Assembly (NCBI GenBank): GCA_026874595.1
Contig: CM049313.1
Location: 71,974,659 to 72,038,658 of the forward strand
Direction: 5' to 3'
Length of the DNA: 64,000 nt
DNA from: Sipunculus nudus
Taxonomy: Eukaryota; Annelida; Sipuncula; Golfingiida; Sipunculidae
The notes below the pieces were generated by a model, which ran no database searches, was not told the origin of the DNA, and worked only from the letters and a program-made list of their open reading frames with translations. Each line of letters begins with the position of its first letter. Position 1 is the first letter of the stretch. Below, in pieces: positions 35,716-47,165 of this stretch. Position numbers and translations under genes: made by a program.

Positions 35716-36484
35716 TAATGTGAGCCGGTTTGTATTGATTTGTTTACATAATGCTATACACGGTACTGGTTGGCACAATTAACATGTTTATTCTTGAGTT
35801 ACTTTATTACGATCACAGGTAAGATCTGACACAATTATGAACACGATTAATGTTAATATAGAGAAAGAAGGATATAGAGATCTATTATATCACACTGGAA
35901 AGAGTGCATCCAATTTTCCTGTCACACACATAAGCGTATTAATAATATACTACAGACTCATATTACATATTTTTAACTGAGACGCTCCATTTGTTTCCTG
36001 TAGAGGAAGGCTGCTTGCCTAAAACTAATTTTGTACGTTAAATATATAAACATGTCAGCAATTGGTTTGCTTGCGTTCCTCTTAACAGAACAGGATTGAT
36101 TGAAAAAGGGACGAGAGGGATGCTGTGTTAAGAACAGCAATCCTTTTCAAAAGGATTAAAATTTTTCAGACAAAAGTGTTAGCGTATTTGTTTTAAATTA
36201 TATACTTTTATGGGGAAAAGATTAACACTGTTGAAACGACCTATTTATCTAACAATAAATTAACTGTATTTGTAGATGTGTTTATGAATGTGTATCTGTA
36301 AATATAATAGTGCAGTATGGAGACAAGGTGGATCACATATAAAGGTATTGGTTTTACAAACGTATATTTTAATATAGGACCAATATAATTGGTTTGCTAG
36401 TGCAGTTATCATGAACACCAACCGTTATGCAGCTTGTTTTATCATTTTCATACTCAGGTTGAGCTGGTGACGTAACGTTGAACC

Positions 36485-36695
36485 ATGGCTTCGCGTGCCC
36501 CGGCCCACGGGGTGGCGCCTGACGGTGGATGGGGGTGGGTGGTTGTTTTTGGTAGTGCCCTAGCCCACTTCTTCTGTGTTGGTCTCGGGCGTTCCTTCGG
36601 CATCTTCTACACCGCCATCATTGAGAAGTTCGCCGTGTCCGCAGCGGCCGCGGCGTGGACAGTATCCTTCTATAACGCAATTAGACTCGGATGCG
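36485..36695 (+). CDS. SLC16 transporter coding exon 1
   Basis: Exon begins at about 36458 after CATACTCAG, ATG at 36485, donor GTGAGT at 36696. Encodes membrane segment 1 with the DGGWGW signature and LGRSFGIFY, and the start of segment 2 (VSFYNAIRLGC). Confidence 0.92.
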
Positions 36696-39359
36696 GTGAG
36701 TACTTCCTGTTTAACCTCTAACGAGGAGGGCTATGTTTTAACCCGTGTCTTTTGGTATTGTGGCAGATCAGCCTGAAGCTTCTATTGGGTTAGTTTTATC
36801 ATGACGAATTTTCGCCATATCACACTGTCCTGAAATGTTTATATATTGTTCAGTCTTGAAATGGATTGTACATTTTCCATATTATATCAGCTAATTTTAT
36901 CACCCTAAGATCTTTTAAATGTGTGTAACTGAAATCATGTATTAGGTAACATCTGGATTATACATAATAGAAGTTTGCTATAATACATTTCCCGTTAATG
37001 CTGATGTTGCTTATTGGTGGTTTTACCAAAAACGACAGTTAATGAAACCTTCTAATGCTTTTAATTAGTAGTCATTCTGATTCTAAAGTAAGGACAGTGA
37101 ACGTGTAGCAGATAAACGTCAAATGGAAACGGACTAGACATTTTAAGGCGTCACTTATTCTTATGATCTAGGTCCGGTTGGCGGGATGTTGGTGGACCGA
37201 TTCGGTTGCCGTCTGGTGGTGTGTTGTGGAGGTCTCCTTGCGGCCACCGGCTGCATCATCAGCGCCTTCTCTGTCACCCTCACTGTCACCTACATCGGCT
37301 TCGGCCTTATCACAGGTAGGTCCAAAGGAAACGAGAAGTAAACGAGAATTAAAATGTATATGAATAAATTATTGCACTTGACTCTTCTGTTTACATCTTG
37401 ACCTGTTTGAAGACACTGTGATAAATTATTTCTGATTATTCCCCTACTATCCGTGACTCCACTCTATTTAAAAGTATTTATTTATTTATTTATAATACAT
37501 ATTTAACCAGGATAGCCTATTCAGCAAAAGCTGTTTTTCAATAGGGTCCTGGTCTATATATTTTTTCAACATATATTGACATTTATATTGTGTGATGTAC
37601 TCTTATAATGTTTTAGTAATATACAAGGTTATATATAAGGTTTTTGTAAAACATTAAGTCTTCCTCACAGTTTTTACAGTGTCTATCAAGTGATGAGGTG
37701 ATTGTTTAAGACGTGTTGCTATACACCAATCAGTTACATGTAAGCGTGACGTGTTTGTCGCTTCGTTTTACTGACTTTACATTTCCATTTTTTTCTAGGG
37801 TTTGGCACTGCCATGGTGTTTGCTCCGTCGTACATCATTGTTGGTCAGTATTTTGAAAAAAAGAAGGGTAAAGCGATGTCACTGTCAACCATTGGAGCAG
37901 GATTAGGCAATGTTGGATTAGCTCCTATCATCTCGCTTACTCTTGCCCAATATAGCTACAATGGTGCTATGCTCATTATGGGCGCACTAATGCTGCATAA
38001 TTGTATATCGGGCGCCCTCTACCGGCCTGTCAAATTGAAGCCAGACCCAAAAGCGGAAATTGAAATGCAGGAAATTAATAGCACAGAGACTCCTTGGAAG
38101 TCACCGGAAGCAGACGATGAAGAGAAAGAAGCCATTGGATTTTCCCCGGAAGCAGATTCTGTGTCTCTTATGCAGAGTAATCAAAGTATAAACGCTCTCG
38201 GGCGTGAGAAATCTGTGGAAGAGACAAAATCACCCCGTATTGTCAAAGTCAAGTCATTTTGTTCTAAAAACTTCTCTGTGCTTCTAAACGTGACATTCGT
38301 TTTATATTTCCTACAAATTTGCACCATGGCTATATGTCTCCAGTCTTTTTTGACGTTTCTACCTGATATCGCTCTTTATCATGGGATAGACAAAAGCAGA
38401 GCGGCATTACTGTTATCTGTAGCCGGGGCGGCCGATATGGGCGGCCGTTTCATCACAGGATTCATTTTCGACCTGAAACCAATTCGGCAACGCAGGCGGC
38501 CCTTTCATAGCATATTAGGTATAGTGATGGGACTGCTATCTATAGTTCCGGCCTTCTGTACTACCTACGTCCATTTTGTTATCATTTGCGTCATCTGGGG
38601 AATCATTGAAGGGGGTTATCATAGCCAGAGGGCTACAATTTTATCAGAGTTTGTCAAGAAAGATCTGGCTTCAAGTGCTATCGGATTTGTTATAGCGTCT
38701 CAAGGAGTAGGCAACTTAATAGGGCCCCCTGTCGGAGGTGAGTAATACTATCACAAATAATTATTTATCCTGTCTTTTAAAATTGTAAAATTGTTGTGGT
38801 GACGCCAAAAAGAAATGTTTTTCAAAGTTTCCTGGGAAACGTCCTGGTGAAATGATGAACCTTATTGGAAATTTGTGAACGAAATGAAGAGAACTTAGAC
38901 CCTTAAAATGAAATTTTCATGCAACTTTAATAATAACGGAGATTCTTATGTAGTTTTTTTTTCTAGTTAGACGAAGTTATTGTATAAGTACGAGTAACAA
39001 CACTGGTAATCAATGTTAATAAGCTTAACAGTTGACAACTATGTAACTGCGATAGATTTAAATTTTTTAAAAGTCAAAATTGATGGTTTGAATTAATAAA
39101 TAATGCCGTTAATCCTGCTGTAGGTTTCCTGCGGGATGTGACAGGGAACTACACTGCCAGTTATATTTTCTGCGGTATGACTCTTTTTTGCTCATGCACG
39201 CTGTTTCTCCTGGATTACGTCATACGTACATGGGCGTTGCCCCGCTGCCGACGTAAGCAGACTCCAGAGGAAGAGGAAACACAGCCTGTAACAGCCGGGG
39301 AAGGCGCTGAAATACCGCCTACCTCAGCAGAACCTGATCCTGAAAACCCAACCGTCTGA
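36485..39359 (+). CDS. Monocarboxylate transporter (SLC16 / MCT family), four coding exons
   Basis: Joining 36485-36695, 37172-37315, 37799-38737 and 39124-39359 gives 509 codons with GT-AG introns, all phase 1. The family signature PDGGWGWVVVFGSAL (residues 12-26) opens membrane segment 1. Further matches: GPVGGMLVDRFGCR (segment 2-3 loop), VGQYFEKKKGKAMSLSTIGAGLGN (the second MCT signature, about 133-156), a long acidic cytoplasmic loop (about 197-270) between segments 6 and 7, then six more segments. D331 and R335 in AADMGGRF correspond to the Asp/Arg pair of segment 8 needed for proton-coupled transport in MCT1. The acidic tail ends DPENPTV. SLC16 proteins move monocarboxylates, thyroid hormones, aromatic amino acids or other solutes across the plasma membrane. 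The substrate cannot be read from sequence; it looks closer to the orphan MCT12/14-like group than to MCT1-4. The AACCATGG start context is good. Confidence 0.93.
37172..37315 (+). CDS. SLC16 transporter coding exon 2
   Basis: Acceptor TGATCTAG, donor GTAGGT. Encodes GPVGGMLVDRFGCRLVVCCG and the following hydrophobic segments, ending YIGFGLITG. Continuous with exon 3 (GFGTAMVFAP). GC-rich relative to its introns. Confidence 0.92.
37475..37555 (-). mobile_element. Possible retroposon 3' tail in SLC16 intron 2
   Basis: On the minus strand a GACCAGGACCCTATTG… segment ends in a (TAAA/ATAA)n run, the usual appearance of a LINE or SINE 3' tail. Only about 80 bp is seen. Confidence 0.35.
37799..38737 (+). 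CDS. SLC16 transporter coding exon 3 (large central exon)
   Basis: Acceptor TTTTCTAG, donor GTGAGT. 939 bp encoding residues 119-432: segments 4-6, the charged cytoplasmic loop with KSPEADDEEKEA, and segments 7-11, including AADMGGRFITGF and ASQGVGNLIGPPVGG. One large exon covering the loop and second half is common for MCT genes. Confidence 0.95.
39124..39359 (+). CDS. SLC16 transporter last coding exon
   Basis: Acceptor TGCTGTAG. Encodes GFLRDVTGNYTASYIFCG, membrane segment 12 (FCSCTLFLLDYVI) and an acidic cytoplasmic tail of about 36 residues, with TGA at 39357-39359. Confidence 0.93.
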
Positions 39360-39765
39360 AACTGCTGTAATGTAGGGCAATGCTTGTGTACTCAGAGCCA
39401 ACAAACCGTTTATAGTTGCCAAGTTTCTCAAAAGAGGGCGCCACTTGTTGGAACATCGTCCACTTTGCAGTGGTTTTGCATCTGGATACATGGAACGACT
39501 GCAAAAGGATTCAACCTGAATTTATTTGAAGATCCTCTTGCCCATGCTCATGAGAATGATGACGGGACATTAAAATTGCAGATAATTTGAGATAATGAAA
39601 CCGCAATCTGATTATGGCCAAAAGCCGCGTGCTTGACAATCAGCGCCACCTAGTATTCAGTTGTAAAATAACGTTTTCTCACAGCAGGACTAGTTCTCTC
39701 ACTGTCTTTTGTCATCCATTCAAAAAGGTGGATAAAATTCCTTTGTAACTTAAAAAAAATATCTT

Positions 39766-39771
39766 ATTAAA
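39766..39771 (+). terminator. Possible SLC16 polyadenylation signal (ATTAAA)
   Basis: ATTAAA about 410 bases after the stop codon. No AATAAA closer to the stop was noticed. Confidence 0.25.
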
Positions 39772-40574
39772 AACGAATAACTTGATGATTCAGGTACTAC
39801 CTTAAAAAAGAAAGATTTAATTTTAGAAAATAATTTCAGAGATGAATAACAATATAGATTTCTCCGGTGGACAAACAAAGTTACCTTCAACCGTAAACAC
39901 GTGTTACACTTGTGTCCGTGCTAATGTACCTTGATTCAAAAGAAGTAGATTGTTTGAGAAATCATTTGGGAAAGGAGACGCCGATTTTAATGCTCATCGT
40001 AAGACATAATTATACCTGCGCCAGGTGGCATAAGGGAATTAAGTTCAACAGTTGTTAATTCAGTTTGTCTGTGTGAAAATTTGCGCAAGAAGTTTTGCAA
40101 GATTTTGTTTAAATTTCGCGAAGAGTTTGAATTCTACAAAAACAATCTATTAAACTTGGAGGTAATTAGGATCAACATCATATATTTTTTTTTTCATTCA
40201 AATATTTCTTTTCTATTGTGACACATGGCTATTTCTTTCATCCCTGCTGTGGCCCAGTGCCATTGTTGTAGAGCTGTCAAGAAGATGAAACTGTTGAATC
40301 TGACTACATTTTCTGTGTTGTTGTTTAGATTGATTTGGACCATGGCGGAGGTTATGGTCTCAGACCACTTTCTTGTGTAATACATACATTTTTACAGTTA
40401 TAATCAGTCCGTCCTCCGGAACCCCTTTATCTTACAGCAAATATCCATTTCAAATGTGGACCCAAAACATGGGGAGCAATTTGCCAGAATATTTAGAAAA
40501 TAAAAAAAGAACCAGCTTGTACAGTTAATTTCCCGGATCACTAATTTTGTTTTGTTCATTGTTTTATTATATTT
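39772..40574. other. Non-coding, nothing recognised
   Basis: Distal 3' UTR or intergenic DNA. The minus-strand open stretch at 40194-40385 matches no family known to me. Confidence 0.45.
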
Positions 40575-41890
40575 TTTTTTAGCTCAGCTGACTATAAGTC
40601 ATCTGAGCTATAGTCGTGGTCCATTGTCCGTCGTCCGTCCGGCTGTCCGTCCCCCGTCCGTCTGTCCGTCCGTCCGTCCGTCCGTCCGTAGATGTGGCAC
40701 GTTTTGAAACCGTAAGACCTAGGAATCCAAAATTCGGCATAGTGTTAGATGTCCCCAAGATCTCCTACCAAGCCGAAAACTGGGTCTTTGCAACTTTGAG
40801 AAATTAAGGGAAAACCTCAATTTTTTATTAAAAACCTATTTTCACACTTCAGGGCTGCCTTATATCAAAACCACTCATCTGTTTTTCCTCATTTTTACCA
40901 TAAATATTCCTCTATATAGTTCCTATGTACATGCCTGAAATTATGTCTGTATTATATAATTCAAAAATGTTATGGGCCAGAACATAATGCATTTTGTAAA
41001 AATTCAGGAAAGATATTTGATCACTTAACACAAAACATGTTTAAGATATGGACTTTTTTCAAGTGATATAACTTTAATTAATCAAAATTTAATTGTATAC
41101 CCAAAATTAGATCAAAATCTTTTAAATATTTTAAAATATTAACAAAAATAAAAAATTGGTACCTTAAATTTTGCATTACTTTGACCATGGCACGTTTTTT
41201 TTCCTGTAAGTACTGTGGTTTTAATTTTCTCCGCATGTTTTTGTTAGCATTTTGTCTGTAACCACCAAAAATTTGAAACCAGTTGATCAAAAACTGTAGA
41301 TTTTATTCAAGTTTTCAAGCACCATGTAACATATTGTTTACATCAGGCTAGTGTTATGCAGTTTGCAAGAGCTCAGCTCCCCAGCTTCAGCTCTGTTTCC
41401 TAAAATTTGGCATACAATTAGATGTCTCCAAAATCCCCTACCATGCCAAGAATTTGGTCACTAGGACTTAATACCTTTGAGATATTAATGAAAATCTTCA
41501 TTTTTCAATTAAAAATCCATTGTTACACTTCAATACTGCCTAATATCAAAACCACTGATCTGACTTTAATCATATATAATATACATGTTTTTCTATACAT
41601 TCTCTGTGCACATGCCAGAAATGATGTCAGTATTGCGTAATTGTTTTAAGTTATGGGCCCAAACATAATGCACAAGATTCAATTGAATACCCAAAATTAG
41701 TTCTGATTTTTTTAAAATTTTATATGTTATTAGTATAAATTTAAAATTAGTACCTTAAATTTTGCCAAACTTTGACCATCTTACGTTTGTTTCTTGTGAG
41801 CTCTGTTTATATAATTTTCATATCATGCACACATAAGGATTTCAGCTTTTTAGTTTAGAAAGCTGAAAGAAATTGGCCAAAAATTGTAGC
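40575..41890 (+). mobile_element. Dispersed repeat with terminal hairpin and GTCCGTCC run (copy B), internally duplicated
   Basis: Starts with the same hairpin as copy A (40581-40609, one mismatch in the right arm), then a longer GTCCGTCC run and a body matching 28841-29610. From about 41395 the body restarts (TTTGGCATACAATTAGATGTCTCC, then the TGCCTAATATCAAAACCACTGATCTG block) and runs to about 41890, giving two diverged tandem modules behind one hairpin end. Non-coding. Confidence 0.75.
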
Positions 41891-44096
41891 TTTTATTAAT
41901 GTTTTTATGAGACCATATCAGACCTTGGCTCTCTCCAGCCACTCTTGAGTCACCTGTATGTTGACCTTGTTGAACTTTCAGCAAATTATGCACGCTTGAT
42001 TCGAGGCATATACTGGGGCAGCCAGGCAGCTTATGGCCAGCCACCGTTGATCCAGGTGTCCAACCCAACTCATCTAGTAGTTTTAACCAACAACATAACA
42101 ATAAACAATAAATTAATCAATTTTTATTGGTTTTTAATAACAAATTAAAGAAAAATAGAAAAGGAATTTGTTAGTTTATAATGATAGGGAATTAACTTGC
42201 AGTTACTGATGATATAGAATCTTGTATCGATGGATAGAATGTCACGTATTCCAAATAACACCATGCAGTCACCTATTGCATTTTTCAGTTCAATTTTAAT
42301 AATAAAAAAGTAAATCATATTATTCATTACTAATCATTAGGGATCATATGAAGGAAATTAATGATAGACAAAGATGCAGTTGATATTATTAATCTAGATT
42401 CCTACTGTGTCTAGTGTGTACATTGATGTGAAATTAGCCCAAAATGAATAGATTACATTTATTTTTTTTTAATATAAATAAAAGCCATAAAAATAGGTAC
42501 TTATGATCATTATTTAAATGTGTGAATTTTGTACATTCTGGATTCTCAACACCATTGTTTGGTGAAAACTGAATAAATACCAGACATGGTGGGAATACTT
42601 TGCAATTGTATTTAAATACGAATATGTACTCCATTATAAAATTTCTTGCATATAGAATGGGAATTCAGGTAAAAATGAAAGTATATGAATACCAGTGCAA
42701 ATACTTTCCAAATGTATTCATGAATGCATTCATGAATATATTCTTTAATATTATTTTAATAATCATTTCAGTTATATTTCATTTTAAAAATCATACAATT
42801 CTCTTATTTTTTTAATAAAATTATATTTGGGACAATATTTGTAATTTATTTTAAATAAATAGTTAAACTCTTATATTATATGTTCTGCTTATAAGTTATA
42901 TGGCCAAGTCAAAATCTGTGTGACAATAGTACTCCATTTGTTAATAAAATAAATGAAATCAATCCTCTTTCCTGTCTCCAAAGGTACTATCAAAATCATA
43001 CATAAGTTAAACAACAACAACTCATAATACAGCTTATACTTATTACCACACAAAACCAGCATGTGCCTCATTTCTAAATCATATTTTATTATCATATATA
43101 ACAGCTGAGCGCCGTAACCCATTGGTCCATTGTTTTTAAATTGGACGTACATGTATATCAGTGACAACACCAATAAGTTACCCGCGTCGTTTTACACGTG
43201 TTGTGTTTACCATTGCTTTTATTTATCACACCAAGAGAAAAGTGAAAAGAAAAAATGGACGATTATTCATTCACATCCGGTTTCATTTAGGCGACTTAGA
43301 CACCGTTATGATTGCTCAGTATACTTCCTGTTTCTTTTGTCCATGGAAATGGTATTAATCAGTTAAACGAAAGTTGCTTATTTTTTACATGTTTAAGACA
43401 TCACCGAATATTTCAACTTCGATGTAACAAACAAAATAAAGTGAAAATGAGCAGCTCCACTCGTGAGCTGCTAATTGTTAAACAGATATGTCCACCATGT
43501 ATTTAACTGTGATCTTAAGTCGATGGGTCACGATACAAGAATTTCAAATCATTCGATAAAGCAGTATATAAACCAGATGTTTTATAAAAATAACATTAGC
43601 CATTAAGGAGTCAATGTAGGTCAGATGTAGAGCAGAATTTAGGGCACTGAGGCAGCAGTTTTTTTTTATATTATAACAAGTTATCACTAACAAGGCACCA
43701 AATCGGCAATATATTTTTCAAACTGACTAGTGCCAAAATTCAAACGAAATCGCTTGAATGGTTTTGTTCGTGACAGGATGTTTTGGTCTTTCAATGAAAT
43801 AAACATTTATCATAAAGATTTTGTGAACAATCTTGAGACTGTACGTGTCATTTTTAATTACAAGTAAATGACGTAATTGTTACACTTGTATATAGGCTTA
43901 TAGGAAATACAGGAAGTATTGTTAAAGTGTTCATAATTTATAAAACTGCAGATTAGGATATGGTATCGTGTTCGTCAAAAGTTAGTCTAGACACGGGTGT
44001 TTCTGGTCCAAATAAATTCTGTTTTTCGTGTGTATTAGTGGAGGTGTTTTTATGTTGTCTTTCTTATACTTAATCTATGTATGCACACATATGTTC
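41891..44096. other. Non-coding, no gene recognised
   Basis: Very AT-rich. The segment 41930-42090 is less AT-rich and may be a further part of the repeat at 40575. Open frames at 42889-43366 lie on both strands and match nothing recognised. Confidence 0.4.
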
Positions 44097-44425
44097 CTTT
44101 TCGGTTTTGGACTAGGTGACGCTTCCTGTCATGTTAGTTTACATGTAGACCTATTCTGGTGCCACCTAGGCCCCGTGTCTACAGCACCTGTGCGACATGG
44201 GTGTGTAATAATCCGAATGCATGTCATAAGACCGAGAAACAAACCTACGGAAGCACTCTTTCTGTTAGTGATGCACGGCTGTTAGGTACAGCCTTCCCAT
44301 CAAACCTGCAGATCGCTCAAATGGGGTTGGGGCCGACCGTGGAAAATCTCTCTACAAGATTTGAACCCACGACTCCAGAGTCATATGTTCTTCCCCTACA
44401 CTTCAGAAGCCGGCAGCTCTGCGTG
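44097..44425 (-). mobile_element. tRNA-derived SINE, minus strand
   Basis: On the minus strand: a head with GGCTTCTGAAGTGTAGGGG, a B-box-like GGGTTCAAATCTT near 44360-44372, then GATTTTCCACGGTCGGCC, and a distal part with the ACACGGGGCCTAGGTG motif that is also present at 51321-51600. The left end GTTCCTTTTCGGTTTTGGACT is shared with the copy at 24078. Confidence 0.72.
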
Positions 44426-44948
44426 TTTTTTTTTCTTTGACTAAAAGGAGTCCGATGATAAAGCGGATGGGAAAATGTGTTATTCCTGTTCAATCTTTCA
44501 AAATGGTAGTTTTGAAGGAGAAAGATGATTAGGATGGAAATTGTATTTGAGTTTTAAAGTATATGTTCGTGAATTTCATTTCCAGATATCACTCACCAGT
44601 GCTGTCCTCAGCCTTTTGGGATATGCATGCTTCTTGTGCCCACCACATTACCCGTATGTGAGTTTTTGTCTAGTTTTCTGTACTAACCTATCCAACACTT
44701 TCATTATATAAAACAAGTTGAAGGCCAGTTTAGTTCACTTCGAATACGACAGATGGCGCTATATAACGAAAACTTGCTTTTGACCTATTTTATTATTATG
44801 TTTAGGAATAAAACTGATATCCGGGGTCATCACAATATCTGACTCCTGCGATAATCGTATCGTTTACCTGCCTTTTATAATGATATGTAGATATGCTTTT
44901 TTGTCTGCAGTTTTGGTACACAGACCTTTTCGGATTATTACCTAAAGA

Positions 44949-45014
<66 letters not shown>

Positions 45015-47165
45015 GACATCACCATGGTCCAAAATCATTTTTCAAGGATAAATTTTATTTTAGTGAATCGTATAAACCTCTGTATAGGAGTAATCATTAT
45101 AATGTCAAAATTTTATGGACACTGGTATATTCAAATGGCTGTGTCGACACACTAGCAGAATGGCGTTCTCCAAAAACTCATGGGATTCGTCGGCTCATAG
45201 TTAGTCCCGGAAACATGGCGGAAAGTAGCGACAATTAGGATATGATGACAAGTGCTGCAGTTCCCGCGCCAGATACTGATATGATGATTTCACAAGCAAT
45301 ATCACCTTTCATTGGTCTGATTACAGTTCTTTGCTCTGTGCGCACCCAGGTGTTCCTGTCCAGAGACCCTAGCCTTAGAAAGCAGCGGTTACACGAAAGG
45401 ATGTCTGGGATAACTTCAGTGTATTGCCGCTGCTTGAGGAGCTAAGGACACGCTTTTTGTTATTCCACAAATAATCTTACAAAAAGGAAACTACTATAAC
45501 AGTACAATACAATCACAAAGCGACTTACAACAAATAATATGACAATACAATACAAGCAAAACACAAATGACGCAGCAAAATAGTACGTTGAATAGGGAAA
45601 GAGTCATACATAAGAGATAAATTCTACGTGAAACAAGTACACGAAGGACACACTTTACAAAAAAGGGCATATCCGAGGCGTGGCAACTGTGGAGTTTCTT
45701 TATAAAAAGTCCAGTTCGACCACCGTCAATTATGCTATAGATCTTTATGAAACTCGAAAGGATACAAGTGATATACATGTAACCATTTTTCGGAGCGTCG
45801 AAATATAAATTGAAAATGAGTTAATAGAAATATAAAACACCGAGTCGAAATGTCCGTGTATGAGACCCTAAATGACGCATAACTTTATACAATAATTAAG
45901 ATGAGAATTATTTGAGGCATTTGCTTATAAACAAAAGGTCGATCAAATAAAAAAAGGAGACGTTTTGAAATCTGGGTCTGTATGTGTGTAGGGGTGTTAG
46001 GGTGTGTGCGCGCGTGTTCGTATGTTCCAGCAAGAGAAAGAGAGAAAGAATGAAAACATATTCCAGATCTTGACTGTGTTAATATTAGTTAAACTTTCCA
46101 GCACCAGATGGCACATGCAACCAGGTATTTATCATCTATTACTTATAAAAGGAATTCGGTTCACGTCTTTTCGCAATGTTCTCTAAAACCGCGTGATGTA
46201 CAATACTGTACCATACATCACTTTAAAGGTTATTATCCCCGCAGTAACATAGGCAATATGAAAACAAATAATTTTTAATGTACATATAATTTTGAGTGAT
46301 TTTTTCCGTTTTTTTTTTCTTACTTGCACGGAGGTAAGACCGAGCACAGCCGAACTGCCTTCGGCATTGACCATCGTGCTTCGTGGTCACTCAACCTCAA
46401 ACACTTGTTCAGTGAGGGATTTGAGCTATTCAGGGCTTACATTTGAACGAGGCTTTCACCCCCTAGCGTGGTCAGTAAAAGAGAAAAACGCATGTTTCTC
46501 GCTTTATGAAATGGAGAGTTCAACCCAGGAGGATTAATGACAAAACCTAATTCAAGGTCCCAATTTCAGGAACAGTGGTGGGATGGGGTGGTGTCGGGGG
46601 TTTCAGCCCTCAAAATTTGTCTGATACGATGAAAAAAAGTGCTGAAAATGGGATACGGACCCTCTGCACGGAGTCCCGTGGGGTCAGCTTCTGCTGCTTA
46701 CGAGGTATGCATATTTCTGTTTCTTTCTTCAGGAACAGTTTCCGTGCAACGTACATTTAATAAATCTTTCATGTGTTCCTCACATCAGCTTATCTATTTA
46801 CGCCCAACGATAGAATCCAGTCAAATATCATCGAAAACCTGAATGCCCCCGCGTCTCATTCCAGTCAGCAATGTAAACATCATCAGTGACCAGGTCTTCA
46901 AGGTAAACATTACGGGGTATGAATTTCTTGCCATGAGGACAGCCCCACAAAATAAATGTAAAAAATATTTATACATATCTTATCGAGACAGTTTCCCACT
47001 GAAAACTTTTATTTTCTGTTAACTTTTAGAATGAAAAATTAGCCAACATTCCACATCTCAGTTAATATAGCTCCCCAACCCCGGTAATAAGCCCGGTATA
47101 CCGGGTTTATAAGCTAGTTTTTGATAAACGGGTTGTATAACTAGGGCTACTACAGCCCACCCTTA
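44426..47165. other. Non-coding, no gene recognised
   Basis: Holds a (TA)n array at 44953-45012. The open stretch at 45242-45445 sits in a locally balanced segment but matches no family. 46515-46620 resembles part of a GGATCC-family element (CCCAGGAGGATTAATGA). 47078-47110 has a short GCCCGGTATACCGGGTT palindrome. Confidence 0.4.
44953..45012. repeat. (TA)n microsatellite
   Basis: 60 bp of pure TA. Confidence 0.96.

Noticed and set aside
37813-38745. Separate 310-residue transporter-like protein
   Set aside because: It is only the large third coding exon of the SLC16 gene. The first four and later membrane segments are in exons 1, 2 and 4, joined in frame.
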